Shown here: in pieces, positions 54,020 to 64,000 of the stretch
Layout: every line of letters begins with the position of its first letter
Numbering within the stretch: position 1 is the first letter of the stretch
NCBI GenBank assembly: GCA_030765045.1
Contig: CM060971.1
Location: 123,744,680-123,808,679 of the forward strand
Reading direction: 5' to 3'
DNA length: 64,000 nt
From: Tenodera sinensis
Taxonomy: Eukaryota > Arthropoda > Insecta > Mantodea > Mantidae
Translations under genes and position numbers: made by a program
The notes under the pieces: generated by a model
Told to the model about the DNA's origin: nothing
What the model saw: only the letters and a program-made list of their open reading frames with translations
Databases searched by the model: none

Positions 54020-57000
54020 AGCATAGCGAATAGAAGAGAAAGTGTGAGCTCTCCCGCTAGTTCACTGCATGATCCGTGGTCCCGTGGCAACTGACCGAAA
54101 CTGTGGCGTGGCGATTGCAGTCGCCTCTAAATGCTGCCGAACTGCCTAGTATATGATTCGGAAGTACAGACATAATTTTATACGTAGGCGTTTTGTGTTG
54201 TGAGTAATTAGGTATATAACTTGTGAAATTGCTTTTAAGTTTGTGCATAAATGTGTGTGTTCTTCAAAACGTAAGTTTCAAGCAATATAAATAAAATTGA
54301 TTAAAAATGCCAACTTGTTTTGTACCCGGGTGTCGTTCAGGATACACAAACTGCTCAGAAGCTAGACATTTTTTTACTCCTCCTAAAGATAAAAATCTGT
54401 TTTACAAATGGGAAAAGTCTATTCATAGGAAAGACACTAAATTATCTGTTAAATCTAGTATTTGTGACAAATATTTTCCAGAGGACTTATTAGTGAAAGT
54501 TGATTCATTCGTTGTGCATGTAAAACTAGTTGAAACCCCTAGAATTAAATGGCGGTTAAAGCCAGGGGCAATTCCCTGTATATTTCCTAATTTACTCAGG
54601 TACTTAACTACAATGCATAAATCCCGAAAATCTCCAGTAGATTACCAGATGCAGGATCCAGTCAACCAGTTCTTAATTCAAACGCACCGTCCTTCAACAA
54701 TGAGGAAATCACAAAAAACAGTTCTAATTCCTCCAAGGTCACAAACACAAGTGTCAATAATGAAATTGCTACACTGAAGAAGAATTAGAAACCTCAATAG
54801 AAATTCAGTTAGAACTAAAATCCTGCTATCTAAAGAGAGGGCTAAATTAAAAATAGTGGAAAAGAAATTCGCTACTAATTGTTGCGAACATAAACACAAT
54901 TTAAGTTGTTTAAGTAAAAAACAAAAACTGGTTCTAGATGCAATGCTTAAAAAATGTCAGACGAGCTCGAAGGAGATACGTTACACCAATGAATTTCTAT
55001 TAGAAAGCTTGCTATTTAAAATTAAAAGCCCTAAAGGCTATAGACATTGCTTATCACATGAATTTCTGCCCCTGCCTTCTGAAGCCCATTTAAGGAAATT
55101 ATCTAGAGGGATAAAGTGCACATATGGTATAAATAGCAATGCTCTAAATGCGATTTCTACTACATTCAGCCAAGAAGAAGATGAAAACAAACGTCTTGGA
55201 GTTGTAATATTTGATGAAGTCAAATTAAGAGAAGAAGTTAGGTTCAATGCTAGCTCACTAAAAGTGGACGGATTCATGAATCTAGGTGAACACACTCCTG
55301 ACAATCAGAAAAATCTATGGCTAACCATGCTTTAGTTTTTATGTTTGTTCACTTACTACATAATTGGAGCCAACCAATAGTGATTTACGCAAGTAGAAAT
55401 GCTACACCCGGTGATATACTAGCTAAGCTCCTTATAGAAGTGATTATCCAATTAGAAAACACAGGGACAAGAATTATTGGTTTCACTAGTGAGGGAAGTC
55501 AATCAAACAAAAAAGTATGGAAACATTTAGGAATAGGAGCAACATGTGAAAATGTACAGCACCCACTTGATGACAAAAGAAGAATATGGGCTTTTTTAGA
55601 TTGCATCCACATAATAAAATGCATGCGAAATTATTTTCATGATAAGGTGGATGTCTTATATAGAAATAAGAGCATCCAATATAATTTTTATAGATATATT
55701 TATGAAGCTGACACTTCTCCTTAACTTGCTGGTCTTAGAGTTTGCCCGAAATTGACCTCATCCCACATAGACCCCACCTCTTTTCAGAGAATGGATGTGA
55801 GACTGTGTTTTCAATTGTTCAGTTACAGTACTGCAAATTGCATTGACTTCTTCAGGAGAATTAATTTTGAAAAATTTAAGGTAAGCGAAAATTCACAAGA
55901 GACGTAAATAATCTTGTAGATGCATTAAACTCCACAGTTCCACTCTATAAAAATTTGCAACCTCACAAAGTACTAAAAGATTTCTTTCGCATAATGTCTG
56001 AAAACACATTCTGCTCAACTATAACAATGGAATCTCTTGGAGTCACCTTAAAAAGTACTTTGGAAGTGCCCAAGTATTTATGGAATAGAGGATTTGCATA
56101 CATCTTAACAGCAAAATTCAATCAAGACCCCCTTGAACGGCACTTTGGAATTATGCGTTCTTTAAGCTGTAATGACCATCCTTCCACAGTTGACTTTTTA
56201 CTTTTACATATGCTACAGGCTGTGTATGTCCCTGTAAAACTTGCACTGTCAAATGCTGCTAATTGTGAGAATAAAGTGGAGCCACCACTTACATCTTTTA
56301 TGAATCAAATTCATATATTGGCAAAACAAACTGAGCAAAAAGAACCGTGAGCTGTTGGATTTCGTTGGAAACAAAATAAAGAACAAAACTAAAATACGTT
56401 CCTGAACTCTATGAGGACAATATTTCTAAAAGATGCTTAGTACACAATTTAGGGGGTTATATAGTAAAAAAAAATGCTTGAAAAACTTAGTTGTAAAACC
56501 TGTTCCTTTACTCTGTCCACTGATCTACCCTCTGACACATTAGCTTCCACTTTCACTACAATAAAAGATTATGGCACCCAAAAAATAGTGGGTATTTAAC
56601 CTACCCCTCTGAATGTGTGGTTAATATTTTGTTGCAAGTCGAGGCTATTTTAGAGAAGCAAATGTGCTCGTCTGAAAGTTTGTGGGGTGATATATTTTAC
56701 GAGTGCTTAGATAACATAGACAAAATCATATTAGGACCCAGTGGAATAGGATGTTGCGTGGAACACAAACTGGATTTAGTTGGAAAGTTAACACTACATT
56801 ACACGAAGTGTCGCTTCTTTTTTCGTACCAAGGAAATCAATAGAGAAATGTCATCGAAATCAGCAAAATCAACACGTAAACTCTCCAAGATCTCCAACAT
56901 CTAATTCCACGGTGAGTTTCGATATTTTATATACATGACATACATAATTTGCATTATGGTTTAATTTTTCAGCATAAAGTCATGTAAGCAGATATTTCCC

Positions 57001-57262
57001 ATAGTTCTTCATTAATTATAATACCCATTATTGTAAAATGGCATCCTATATTATGCGTCAAGGAAAGACGATGTTTCAAAACAGTATTTCAAATATTCGT
57101 GCTTACGATTTTAGGTATTTAAAATGCTAATTGATAATATGAAACCCATTTTCACCATGCATTCGTGAACTAAAGTGAAGCGACCGCGACACCAGTGCCA
57201 TCTTGTGAGCGAACCATAGTAACTCCCGAAGAGCTCACACTATCTCTTCTATCCGCTATGCT
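54020..57262 (+). mobile_element. P-type (THAP) DNA transposon with 35-bp TIRs
   Basis: Ends are inverted repeats matching at 32 of 35 positions: AGCATAGCGAATAGAAGAGA at 54020 and, inverted from 57262, AGCATAGCGGATAGAAGAGA, both continuing with AGTGTGAGCTCT. The interior codes for a THAP-P transposase in order. No 8-bp target duplication is evident (AAACCAGT against TGTAGTAA), so either the flanks have changed or the insertion was rearranged. Confidence 0.92.
54307..56904 (+). pseudogene. P-element/THAP9-like transposase, decayed
   Basis: The first frame (54307-54777) starts with a THAP DNA-binding domain: MPTCFVPGCRSGYTN, a Trp in FYKWEKSIHRKD, SSICDKYFPEDL and IPCIFPNL. The last zinc ligand, His, is Tyr (CDKY for CxxH). 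The next frame (54856-55335) has HLRKLSRGIKCTYGIN and VVIFDEVKLREEVRF, the first catalytic region. The third (55317-55724) has IIGFTSEGSQSNKKVWKHLG and FLDCIHIIKCMRNYF. The fourth (55955-56350) has LTAKFNQDPLERHFGIMRSL. The fifth (56617-56904) is the Cys/His-rich tail. Only about four frameshifts or stops separate them, so the element died fairly recently. Introns were not needed to explain the layout. Confidence 0.9.
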
Positions 57263-57850
57263 TGTAGTAAGGAAAACGTACGAGAACGTGGTGCGCTTGC
57301 GCGGTAAGAATCGCATGTGTTGGTCCTGTCTTGTCAGTTATGCAGCATTAACTCGCCGTACACTTTGTATCGCTCCCCGCGTACCCCTCACCAAAAAGCT
57401 ATCTTCGCCAGTAGCAAAATCTGGTTTATGCGTTCTGCAACTTGTTGATTTAATTTGGTAAAGAGGACTCGGAAAAATTAAACGAGCAAGATTATATAGA
57501 CAAAATGGAACATTCGACTGTCATATACATGTCTATAGAGGTAAATACACATTCAAATACAGGAAAAAATTTGTGGATGTGCAGTTGCGAGTATGCGATC
57601 ACCAAGGAACCGCCACTGAGCCATGAGTCAGTACTGTAGCGTAAACGCTAAAATTACGGTCATTCATTTTCTTTGTCTGTACTTAAAGTTATATGAATCC
57701 ATGTTTTGCAGAATGCTGCCAGTAACGCTACGCATTTGAAAGAGATTTGCTAGGACGTAGGAGCAGTAAACACAACACTGTCGTGTGCGGTTTAACTAAG
57801 ATGAATAAAGCGAGTTCTTTACTATAAAAAGTAAAGTAGCTCATTTTCTG
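57263..57850. other. no recognisable gene
   Basis: Flank of the P-type element; nothing recognised. Confidence 0.4.
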
Positions 57851-57851
57851 G

Positions 57852-57990
57852 CAGATGTGAAAATCGTCTGCTAGTGACAGCTAGCGCATGCAGCGAAACC
57901 TACTTCTGATAACCGCTGTTGGCACATGCGCAGTAAGTAACTTCGGACTTTGAATCTGGCCGGCGAGTGGTAAGTCACCTAATCTAAAGA
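57852..57990 (+). repeat. dispersed repeat R-C, copy 2
   Basis: GAAAATCGTCTGCTAGTGAC, GCACATGCGCAGTAAGTAAC and GGCCGGCGAGTGG repeat the motif order of 5328-5480 with a few indels. Confidence 0.7.
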
Positions 57991-58299
57991 AGAGCCGTAG
58001 GTGTGATATTACACTGGAAGAAGGTGTGCCGGTCTGGCTCTATGATGTTTATCAGAGATTATATATATCCATACAATCTGACATCCAATCAGTCACCGTA
58101 AAGATAATTCTGCCAAGCATGCGAATAACCATACGAGTATATCTCCCTCCGTCTGATGATCTGTCGCTCACTGATTTAGAAGATCTAAAGCGCGTCTCAC
58201 CCTTAAAAGACAGTACACGTTAAATGGAGCGCAGTGTTGCAACATGTACTAGTTGCGAATCTCTCTCCGCGAGCGACTCGAGGTGGCCTGAGTCCTGTA

Positions 58300-58935
58300 C
58301 TTAGTCCTTCAATTGCTGCTTGACGAGACGGACACTTTTAACTTTGGTATCCCTCCACGCCTTTGTTACTGTATGACCTAAATTTACAAATGACTCGTCT
58401 GTATAAACAATTGATTTCCCCTGGTCCCTAAACCTTTTACGTATTTTAGATATTTATGTCGCCATCTGATGATATCGATATCGTCTCTTTCTATTAATAT
58501 GCACTTGTTACCCTTTCTTTCATATTCGAACCCCAAATCAGAGTGGCCCTTGAGAAATTTGGTAGGGTCTCATCACTGTTGAACTGTGACAAAATTATAT
58601 TCAGCGTGGGTGGAATATTTGCAAACTGTAAAGAATGAACAATTCGCCGCACACCACCTTGCACTATTCAATCATATTGCGTTAACCTAGCGTTTTGTGT
58701 AGTCCCGCCCTTTTTGCTTTCTTTTCGATGGCGTTCTTAGAAGTCCTTTCATTAGTTCCTTTTTAATCATACACACTACTGCTTCTGAACACCCGATAGC
58801 CTTAGCTGTTTCTTTTACTGCCTTTACTGCCAAGCATTTTGCTTCAAAAATAATCTAACACATTCATAATTATTTGGCGTTCCTTACTTCTTAATTTACC
58901 AACATATCGTCTCTTCCTAGCTTCCCCCTCCATAA
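58300..58935 (-). pseudogene. IS630/Tc1-superfamily DDE transposase, decayed
   Basis: The minus strand from about 58932 reads MEGEARKRRYVGKLRSKERQ and IIMNVLDYF, a short N-terminus, then AIGCSEAVVCMIKKEL, a helix-turn-helix. The later part has IERDDIDIIRWRHKYLKYV and SIVYTDESFVNLGHTVTKAW, the first catalytic Asp in a YxDES context known from an insect IS630-like group. It then breaks off near 58300, so the second Asp and the last acidic residue are missing. Several shifts are present. Confidence 0.75.
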
Positions 58936-58939
58936 CTAC

Positions 58940-59560
58940 AAATATTTACAAAAATATTAAACAAATAACGCAATAACAGCTCACAGTTACACACACGGCT
59001 TCTTTCGAACTAATGCTAGTGCTGCTCCTTATACTATCTTCTGTGTCAGGCCTGGCGCTGAATAGATGAATACCTTTTGTTTGCCTTATTGGATAAAAGA
59101 AAGAGGTTACTGCCTTTTGGTTTATTTTAAAAACTTTCTCCAACCTTCCTCAACATTTGTTCTCGCTGGTTCCCTGATGTAAACTCAATAACAAAAAAGT
59201 TTCACACTGCGTAACTTTTGCAGTGCACAGATATAAAATTTTCCGAAAACATTTAATTTAAAAAATTATAACACTTAACTGGGTAAACATAGAGTATTCA
59301 AAGTAGGCAGGTAGTAGCACTATAGTTTACTCTACCTAAGAAAAAAATATAGATGCATTCTAGCAGTTAGTTTGTTAGTTAGTGCGTGATGAGTGTAGAA
59401 ACAGCAAATATCGGACTTCTATTGAAAAAAACGTTTTCTGAAGAAATTTGGACCTATAGAAATGTATAATGACTCTGAAAAGGATATAACCTGATAGAGA
59501 AAAAAATTCTGCATAGGATAATGTGTTCAAACCTGAAATTTATAACAAATGAATATTTAT
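58940..59560. other. no recognisable gene
   Basis: AT-rich; frames without motifs. Confidence 0.4.
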
Positions 59561-59619
59561 ACCATGCTATTAGGAATGTGGCAACAGAGCGAGGGTAGAA
59601 AAGGACGCGGCTAATGGCA

Positions 59620-60048
59620 ACTTGTATGCGCTAGATAGAGACAGAGATGTCCCATTTAACTCCATACTGTCTTCTAAGAGTGAAACGCTATATAGTTTCC
59701 CAGTTACTAACACCTTTTCTGTTAGTGGGAGACCTCGATGCGCCTCATCCACTTTGGAGTTTATATCGCGCTTGTACGAGAGACAAATTCATCGCTGTAA
59801 TAAGCTTAGAAAAGTGAAAGAACTTCCGATAAACTGGGCATTTCGTCGCGAACAGATGATTTTGGCTCGGTTAGGCATTAGCCACTCCAATTTTACACAT
59901 GATTACCTTTTTAAACGGGACCCTGCTCCTTTTTGTCGGTACTACTAAAGTGCGTTTCTCTAGCACACTTGCAAGACTTTCTTGCACAACTCCTGACGGA
60001 TGATAAACAAGTGGTCGAAAAGAGCGAAGTAAAGATAAACATGAACCT
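59620..60048 (+). pseudogene. LINE ORF2 C-terminal fragment (post-RNase H region)
   Basis: The 108-codon frame ends NWAFRREQMILARLGISHSN and FTHDYLFKRDPAPFCRYY. This is the conserved region after RNase H in Jockey/I-type LINEs (VxLTRLRIGHTRLTHxxLLKxxxPPxCxxC), with the last Cys changed to Tyr. A shifted LARLSCTTPDG stretch may continue the domain. The earlier part (MYALDRDRDVPFNSILSSKS) is probably the same protein. It is not the family at 34.9-37.2 kb. Confidence 0.65.
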
Positions 60049-60060
60049 GAGAATTCGAAA

Positions 60061-60290
60061 AAAAAATATTTTTCTTGTTTAACGACGCTGTCAATTGCCA
60101 GGATCACATCAGCGTCGCCGGTGTGCCGGAATTTTGTCCCGCAGGAGTTCTTTTACATGCCAGTAAATCTACTGACATGGAGCTGTCGTTTTTAAGCACA
60201 CTTAAAAACCATCGGCCTGGGCCGGGCTTGAACCCGCGACCTTGGGATCCGTAGGCCAGCGTCTAACCGACTGAGCCACCCAGACCGACA
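60061..60290 (-). mobile_element. tRNA-derived SINE, family S4, full-length (antisense)
   Basis: On the minus strand: GTCGGTCTGGGTGGCTCAGT (box A region), CGCGGGTTCAAGCCCGGCCC (box B), CTTAAAAACGACAGCTCC, GTGTGCCGGAATTTTGTCCC inverted in the middle, and GACAGCGTCGTTAAACAAG at the end with an A-rich tail. A 12-bp duplication, GAGAATTCGAAA, flanks it (60049-60060 and 60291-60302). Confidence 0.95.
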
Positions 60291-60302
60291 GAGAATTCGA
60301 AA

Positions 60303-62040
60303 CTTTAGATATAAAAATGTTATACTTTTTCATCTTTTTCTGGCTTTTGCCTCTTTGTTTGGTATATTTATTTATATGTGTTTTCCTTTATACTAGTACT
60401 TTTATTTATACTAAAATTTAGCTTTGACTTTGCCATGGTCGATTTTCAAGGGCACTGATGAACAAGTAGTTGACACCCTTAAACCTACTTCTCCCTCCAA
60501 TCGCTAAATTTGCAATGTACAGCTTATAGTATTCTTGCGCTGTTACCTACATAATTAGTGCGATAAAACTTTAATTAATAAACAGTGTGCTATTTAGCTA
60601 TACGTAATGTTATGACGTAGCATTGAATTTTAACATCATATAAAAGAGTATTTCTTAATGTTCTTCAATGTCATTGATTAAAAACACATTTTCAAGTAAA
60701 ATACGCACTAATGAATGTTCACCACATGTATGCTAGGTGAGGGTGGGGGCTGGAGGAATACATCCTTCCAAGGTGCCATTTTTAATCTTGCCATTAGATG
60801 TACCTGTTGCATCATATAATCGAGCGGCATACAAAAGTTACAGACCGTGGTCTATTATACTTTGTGGATTTTAAAGTCAAGTATCGTTATTAGTTATTAA
60901 ATAGTGAATAATTCTTACTGTTAAACAATTATTCGTAAATTTGTAGCTTTATACATGCATATGCCCTAAAGCAGACTCAGCACCCAGCCGGCGAATTGAA
61001 AGGTATGTATTACAAATTATTTTCCGTTGTTATATAGTTTCCCCTCATTTCCATTTAATTCAAGAAGAGCTTCGGGGCTTCCTTTTCGAATGACAACTTT
61101 ATAATGAATAAACACAACATAATGAGTTATGCTTTAGTTCTTAACGTAATTGTGATGTCATAGCAACTTGTTCAGACGTTCCAGGCGCAACTAAGCAATA
61201 CATCAGAATATAGATAAACTCCAAAATTAGTTGTTTCTGTTCTTCAATCCTGCTCTTTTTAACACAATGTTATATTGGTTATTTATCTGGAACGTGTAAA
61301 CTTAATCTAATATTAACGTTTTCTTTTTCCACTACATTTCTCATCTACATATATCGTGTACTTGATAAAGTGAATGTATGTGTGTCTGAATGTATTTCAT
61401 GGGCTCCTATACTTTCGCATAGATTTCTACACGCATGTTAAAATACTGGGTGCTTGGCTTCACTGGAATGGAAGACAAGGTGGAAAATATTCGGTAGAAA
61501 GCTGTTTTGGAGATTCTTACATGAATGGATTTGTTTCCTCAATATGAATAGGATAAACGTTGCTCTGTTCATGCTTTTAGGGTTAGTAATGCGAAAATAT
61601 CTCTAATAGGGAAGGAAAATGTTGGATGAAAGACAATTTGAAGGATTTTCAGTACAATTGGGATATTTTGCACAATAAAGTTAAGGTGATTAAATAAAAA
61701 TAATTTAACACCAGTAATACTGTAATCACTCCAATTCATTCAAGAGGAAGCTATCGTAAGTACTGGACAAAAATAAAAATAGGTAATATTACCTAACATT
61801 TAGGCTTTTTACCTTGTTATTATGTCCGGTCCTACAAGGACATTTTTTGTAGGTAAATATTTTTGTTAACGGAGTGAAAAAAGGTGAGTTAGGTAATGAT
61901 TCAAACAAAATCTGAACGAAAGTCATGGTGGCGCATTTTCTTCTCTTTTTTGTACTTCTCATATTTTTTTCACAATTTCTAGAAGGTTTTTGCAAAAGCT
62001 GTTGCACATATGTTTATCAGTTTCTAAATGGTGTGTTTTA
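60303..62040. other. no recognisable gene
   Basis: AT-rich; no ORF, repeat or RNA gene recognised over about 1.7 kb. Confidence 0.45.
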
Positions 62041-62345
62041 ATTAAATGCACACTAATAATGATGATAATCACAATGACAATGATGATAAAAATGATAATA
62101 GCAATAATCATAATAATGATCATGATGATAATCACAATTACGATAATAAAAATAATGATAATAGTGATACAATAATAGTAATAATAATACTAATGATAAG
62201 AATAAGGAGGAGAAGAAGAAGAACAGCCGCAGCCGCCACAATAACGATGATGATCATTATGATAATCAGTGTAATCACATTCACAATGATGATAAAAATG
62301 ATAATAATAGTGATAATAATAATCATAATAATAATGATAATTCTG
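62041..62345. repeat. (GAT/AAT)-rich low-complexity tract
   Basis: Irregular GAT, AAT and CACAAT units with an AGGAGGAGAAGAAGAAG patch near 62204. All frames over it are low complexity. Confidence 0.92.
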
Positions 62346-63355
62346 ATGTATGCACTCATATGACTTTCTCTACCCAATCTTGTACAAATTATTCTTACAA
62401 ACGTTTCTTCTATTTACTTGATCGATATAAATATTTGCAGAAATTATTTTGGTGCATATTTCCTTGCAAGTACCTGCATCTAAAATAAGGGAATACAACA
62501 GGCAGGCTTTGATTGATAGTAAAATATTTTAAGAGCTGGTCGCTTTGTGATGACTTTGAAATTCTATAGTATTTGCATGATCAAGGTAAATAAGGTATGT
62601 GTACAGTTACATGGCTTTCTCTACTCACTCTTGTACAAACTTGCATGTTAATCGAGAAAGACACTTGTGGAAATGGATTTATAAAGTGTTTCGTGAGCAT
62701 ACAACGAATTTGTAAGTATTTATGCAAACATATATGTCGATCAACATGAAGCAAATAGAAAAATATATTTTTATAATAAAGGTTTGTAGAAAAGTGGTTG
62801 GACTTAAAGAAACCCATGTAACACGTCAGATTTATTTCATATTTTTACTAGTACCTAAGCTTTCAAAACATGTAAATAGTGATAACTGGATGAAGCTCAA
62901 AGTGGCATAAGAATAGGAGAGATATGGAGGGCATTATTGTACCTCCGGAAGGAAGGATGAGGTGAGAGGAGGCATTGGACGGCCACATCGAGACTAAGGT
63001 TTACCAAGACACCTTGAGGTATTTAGGTCTTCAGAGGCACCTCGACGAGGTCCATATACCACCCCATTACGGGGATCCCACGGACGAGGGACGCATATCT
63101 TCCCTGCCAAGCTGCACCCAACCTCTTCGCTGTCACTGGAACAACCTACGGGATGAACGAAGAATTAAATCACTAATAAAGTGAAGTGAAAGGAGAGGAA
63201 ATTCAGCGGATATAATCATCCTTCGTTCGTCATAGATTATACAAAATAAGCCAATGGGTAGAAGAAGTGGCGGCAGACTACGAATGACGTTGGCTGATCA
63301 GTTTCCTTAAAGACGGAAAAAGCATATCACACGATGATGATAATTCCTTCGCACC
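62346..63355. other. no recognisable gene
   Basis: A more GC-rich patch at 62940-63300 has short frames (for example around 62975-63184), but no family was recognised. Confidence 0.4.
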
Positions 63356-63500
63356 ATTCAACTACCGACCTGGGGAACCCTCCCCCCCCCCCCAAAAAAA
63401 AAAAGCCTCTGATTCAGAAAGGTCGGCACGAGGATTGAACCCACGAACCTCGTACGGTTGATTACCCTCCCTTAATGTAGGAAGCCAGTGTCTAGGGTCG
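63356..63500 (-). repeat. tRNA-derived SINE-like sequence (antisense)
   Basis: The minus strand has a box-B-like GTGGGTTCAATCCTCGTGCC preceded by GGGTAATCAACCGTACGAGG, and ends in an A/T run followed by a C10 tract. Box A is degraded. Confidence 0.5.
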
Positions 63501-63610
63501 GGGAGCAGGGGGAGCTCTGGACCAGACAGACTGAAGACCTGGAAGCGGGTGGTCAGTGAAGCACCAGTTATGAGAGTGAGGAAGAGGATGATATGAAATG
63601 CAGCCGAAAT

Positions 63611-63795
63611 GGATTAATGGAAAGGTGATAATGGAACAGTTGGTGGAATGAGTGGTGGGGGAAACCAGAGGACCCGGAGAAAACCCACCCAGACGCCGTT
63701 TCGCCCACCAAGAGCACCAAATGAGGGTTCCTGGGAATGAACCCGGGCCGCCCTAGTGATAGGCGAACGGTCTAACCGCTCGGCTACGGCGCCGT
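63611..63795 (-). mobile_element. SINE related to family S1 (antisense, diverged)
   Basis: On the minus strand: GGCGCCGTAGCCGAGCGGTT, CCCGGGTTCATTCCCAGG and GTTTTCTCCGGGTCCTCTGG. It keeps the S1 head and core but differs at many sites and lacks the AAC tail, so it is an older subfamily. Confidence 0.85.
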
Positions 63796-63905
63796 CTCCA
63801 TAAAAATACATATTTTCTATAAAAGATATATGAAAAAATTAGTTACATTTTATTCATAAATACAAATTTTAGTGTTTTACGGTAGTGCATTGTTAGGGTT
63901 TATTG

Positions 63906-63907
63906 TA

Positions 63908-63956
<49 letters not shown>
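63906..63956. repeat. (ATT)n microsatellite
   Basis: About 17 perfect ATT units. Confidence 0.97.
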
Positions 63957-63957
<1 letters not shown>

Positions 63958-64000
63958 TTTAATAGAACAGAAGATGCCGATATTGGTGTTGGATGCGAGA

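Noticed and set aside
60220..60290. tRNA gene on the minus strand
   Set aside because: Head of SINE S4, with a 12-bp target duplication around the whole 230-bp unit.

Overview
This is eukaryotic nuclear DNA, AT-rich and almost wholly built from decayed transposable elements and repeats; I found no convincing single-copy host gene. The element mix (Tc1-like, mariner, hAT, P/THAP, an IS630-like DDE element, Ty3/Gypsy, R1/LOA-type LINEs, Penelope-like elements and several tRNA-derived SINE families), plus a nuclear copy of mitochondrial cox1 whose sequence reads like an AT-rich arthropod cox1, suggests an arthropod with a large repeat-rich genome, probably an insect. The species cannot be fixed from sequence alone.

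Layout. 1-6.5 kb: a cox1 NUMT fragment (about 1.7 kb), a CA microsatellite, a LINE with an intact ORF1 and a broken endonuclease (2982-5103) carrying an antisense SINE, a CA/TA microsatellite and a second SINE. 6.8-9.1 kb: a decayed hAT transposase. 11.5-13.2 kb: a dead Tc1-like transposon split by a solo LTR. 14.9-24 kb: a nested complex. A head-to-head pair of Penelope-like copies was interrupted by a young gag-only LTR retrotransposon (4-bp target duplication). 23.5-27.5 kb: a second, related Gypsy element keeping RT-RNase H-integrase, itself hit by a retroposon and by a 486-bp TIR element, and ending at a 63-bp minisatellite. 28.3-34.2 kb: retroposon copies (S2), a second hAT remnant and a 79-bp minisatellite. 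34.9-37.2 kb: LINE RT/RNase H with a SINE in it. 37.5-40.1 kb: mariner fragment, SINEs and inverted repeats. 40.7-44.6 kb: a complete but dead short-LTR Gypsy element. 45.5-47.1 kb: a second LINE copy carrying a 325-bp TA-flanked MITE. 47.4-49.7 kb: Penelope and pogo-like remnants. 50.4-52.0 kb: a mariner with clear TIRs, interrupted by an insert carrying a hammerhead-like motif. 52.1-53.0 kb: a 62-bp minisatellite. 54.0-57.3 kb: a P-type THAP transposon with 35-bp TIRs. 58.3-64 kb: an IS630/Tc1-type remnant, a LINE tail, SINEs and simple repeats.

How the parts relate. The LINE at 34.9-37.2 kb and 45.5-47.1 kb ends in CTAACAAC repeats. The retroposon family S2 carries the same last ~72 nt, including the final LINE codons, so it is probably moved by that LINE. 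The tRNA-type SINE S1 also ends in AAC repeats. Target-site duplications allow relative dating of most nested insertions.
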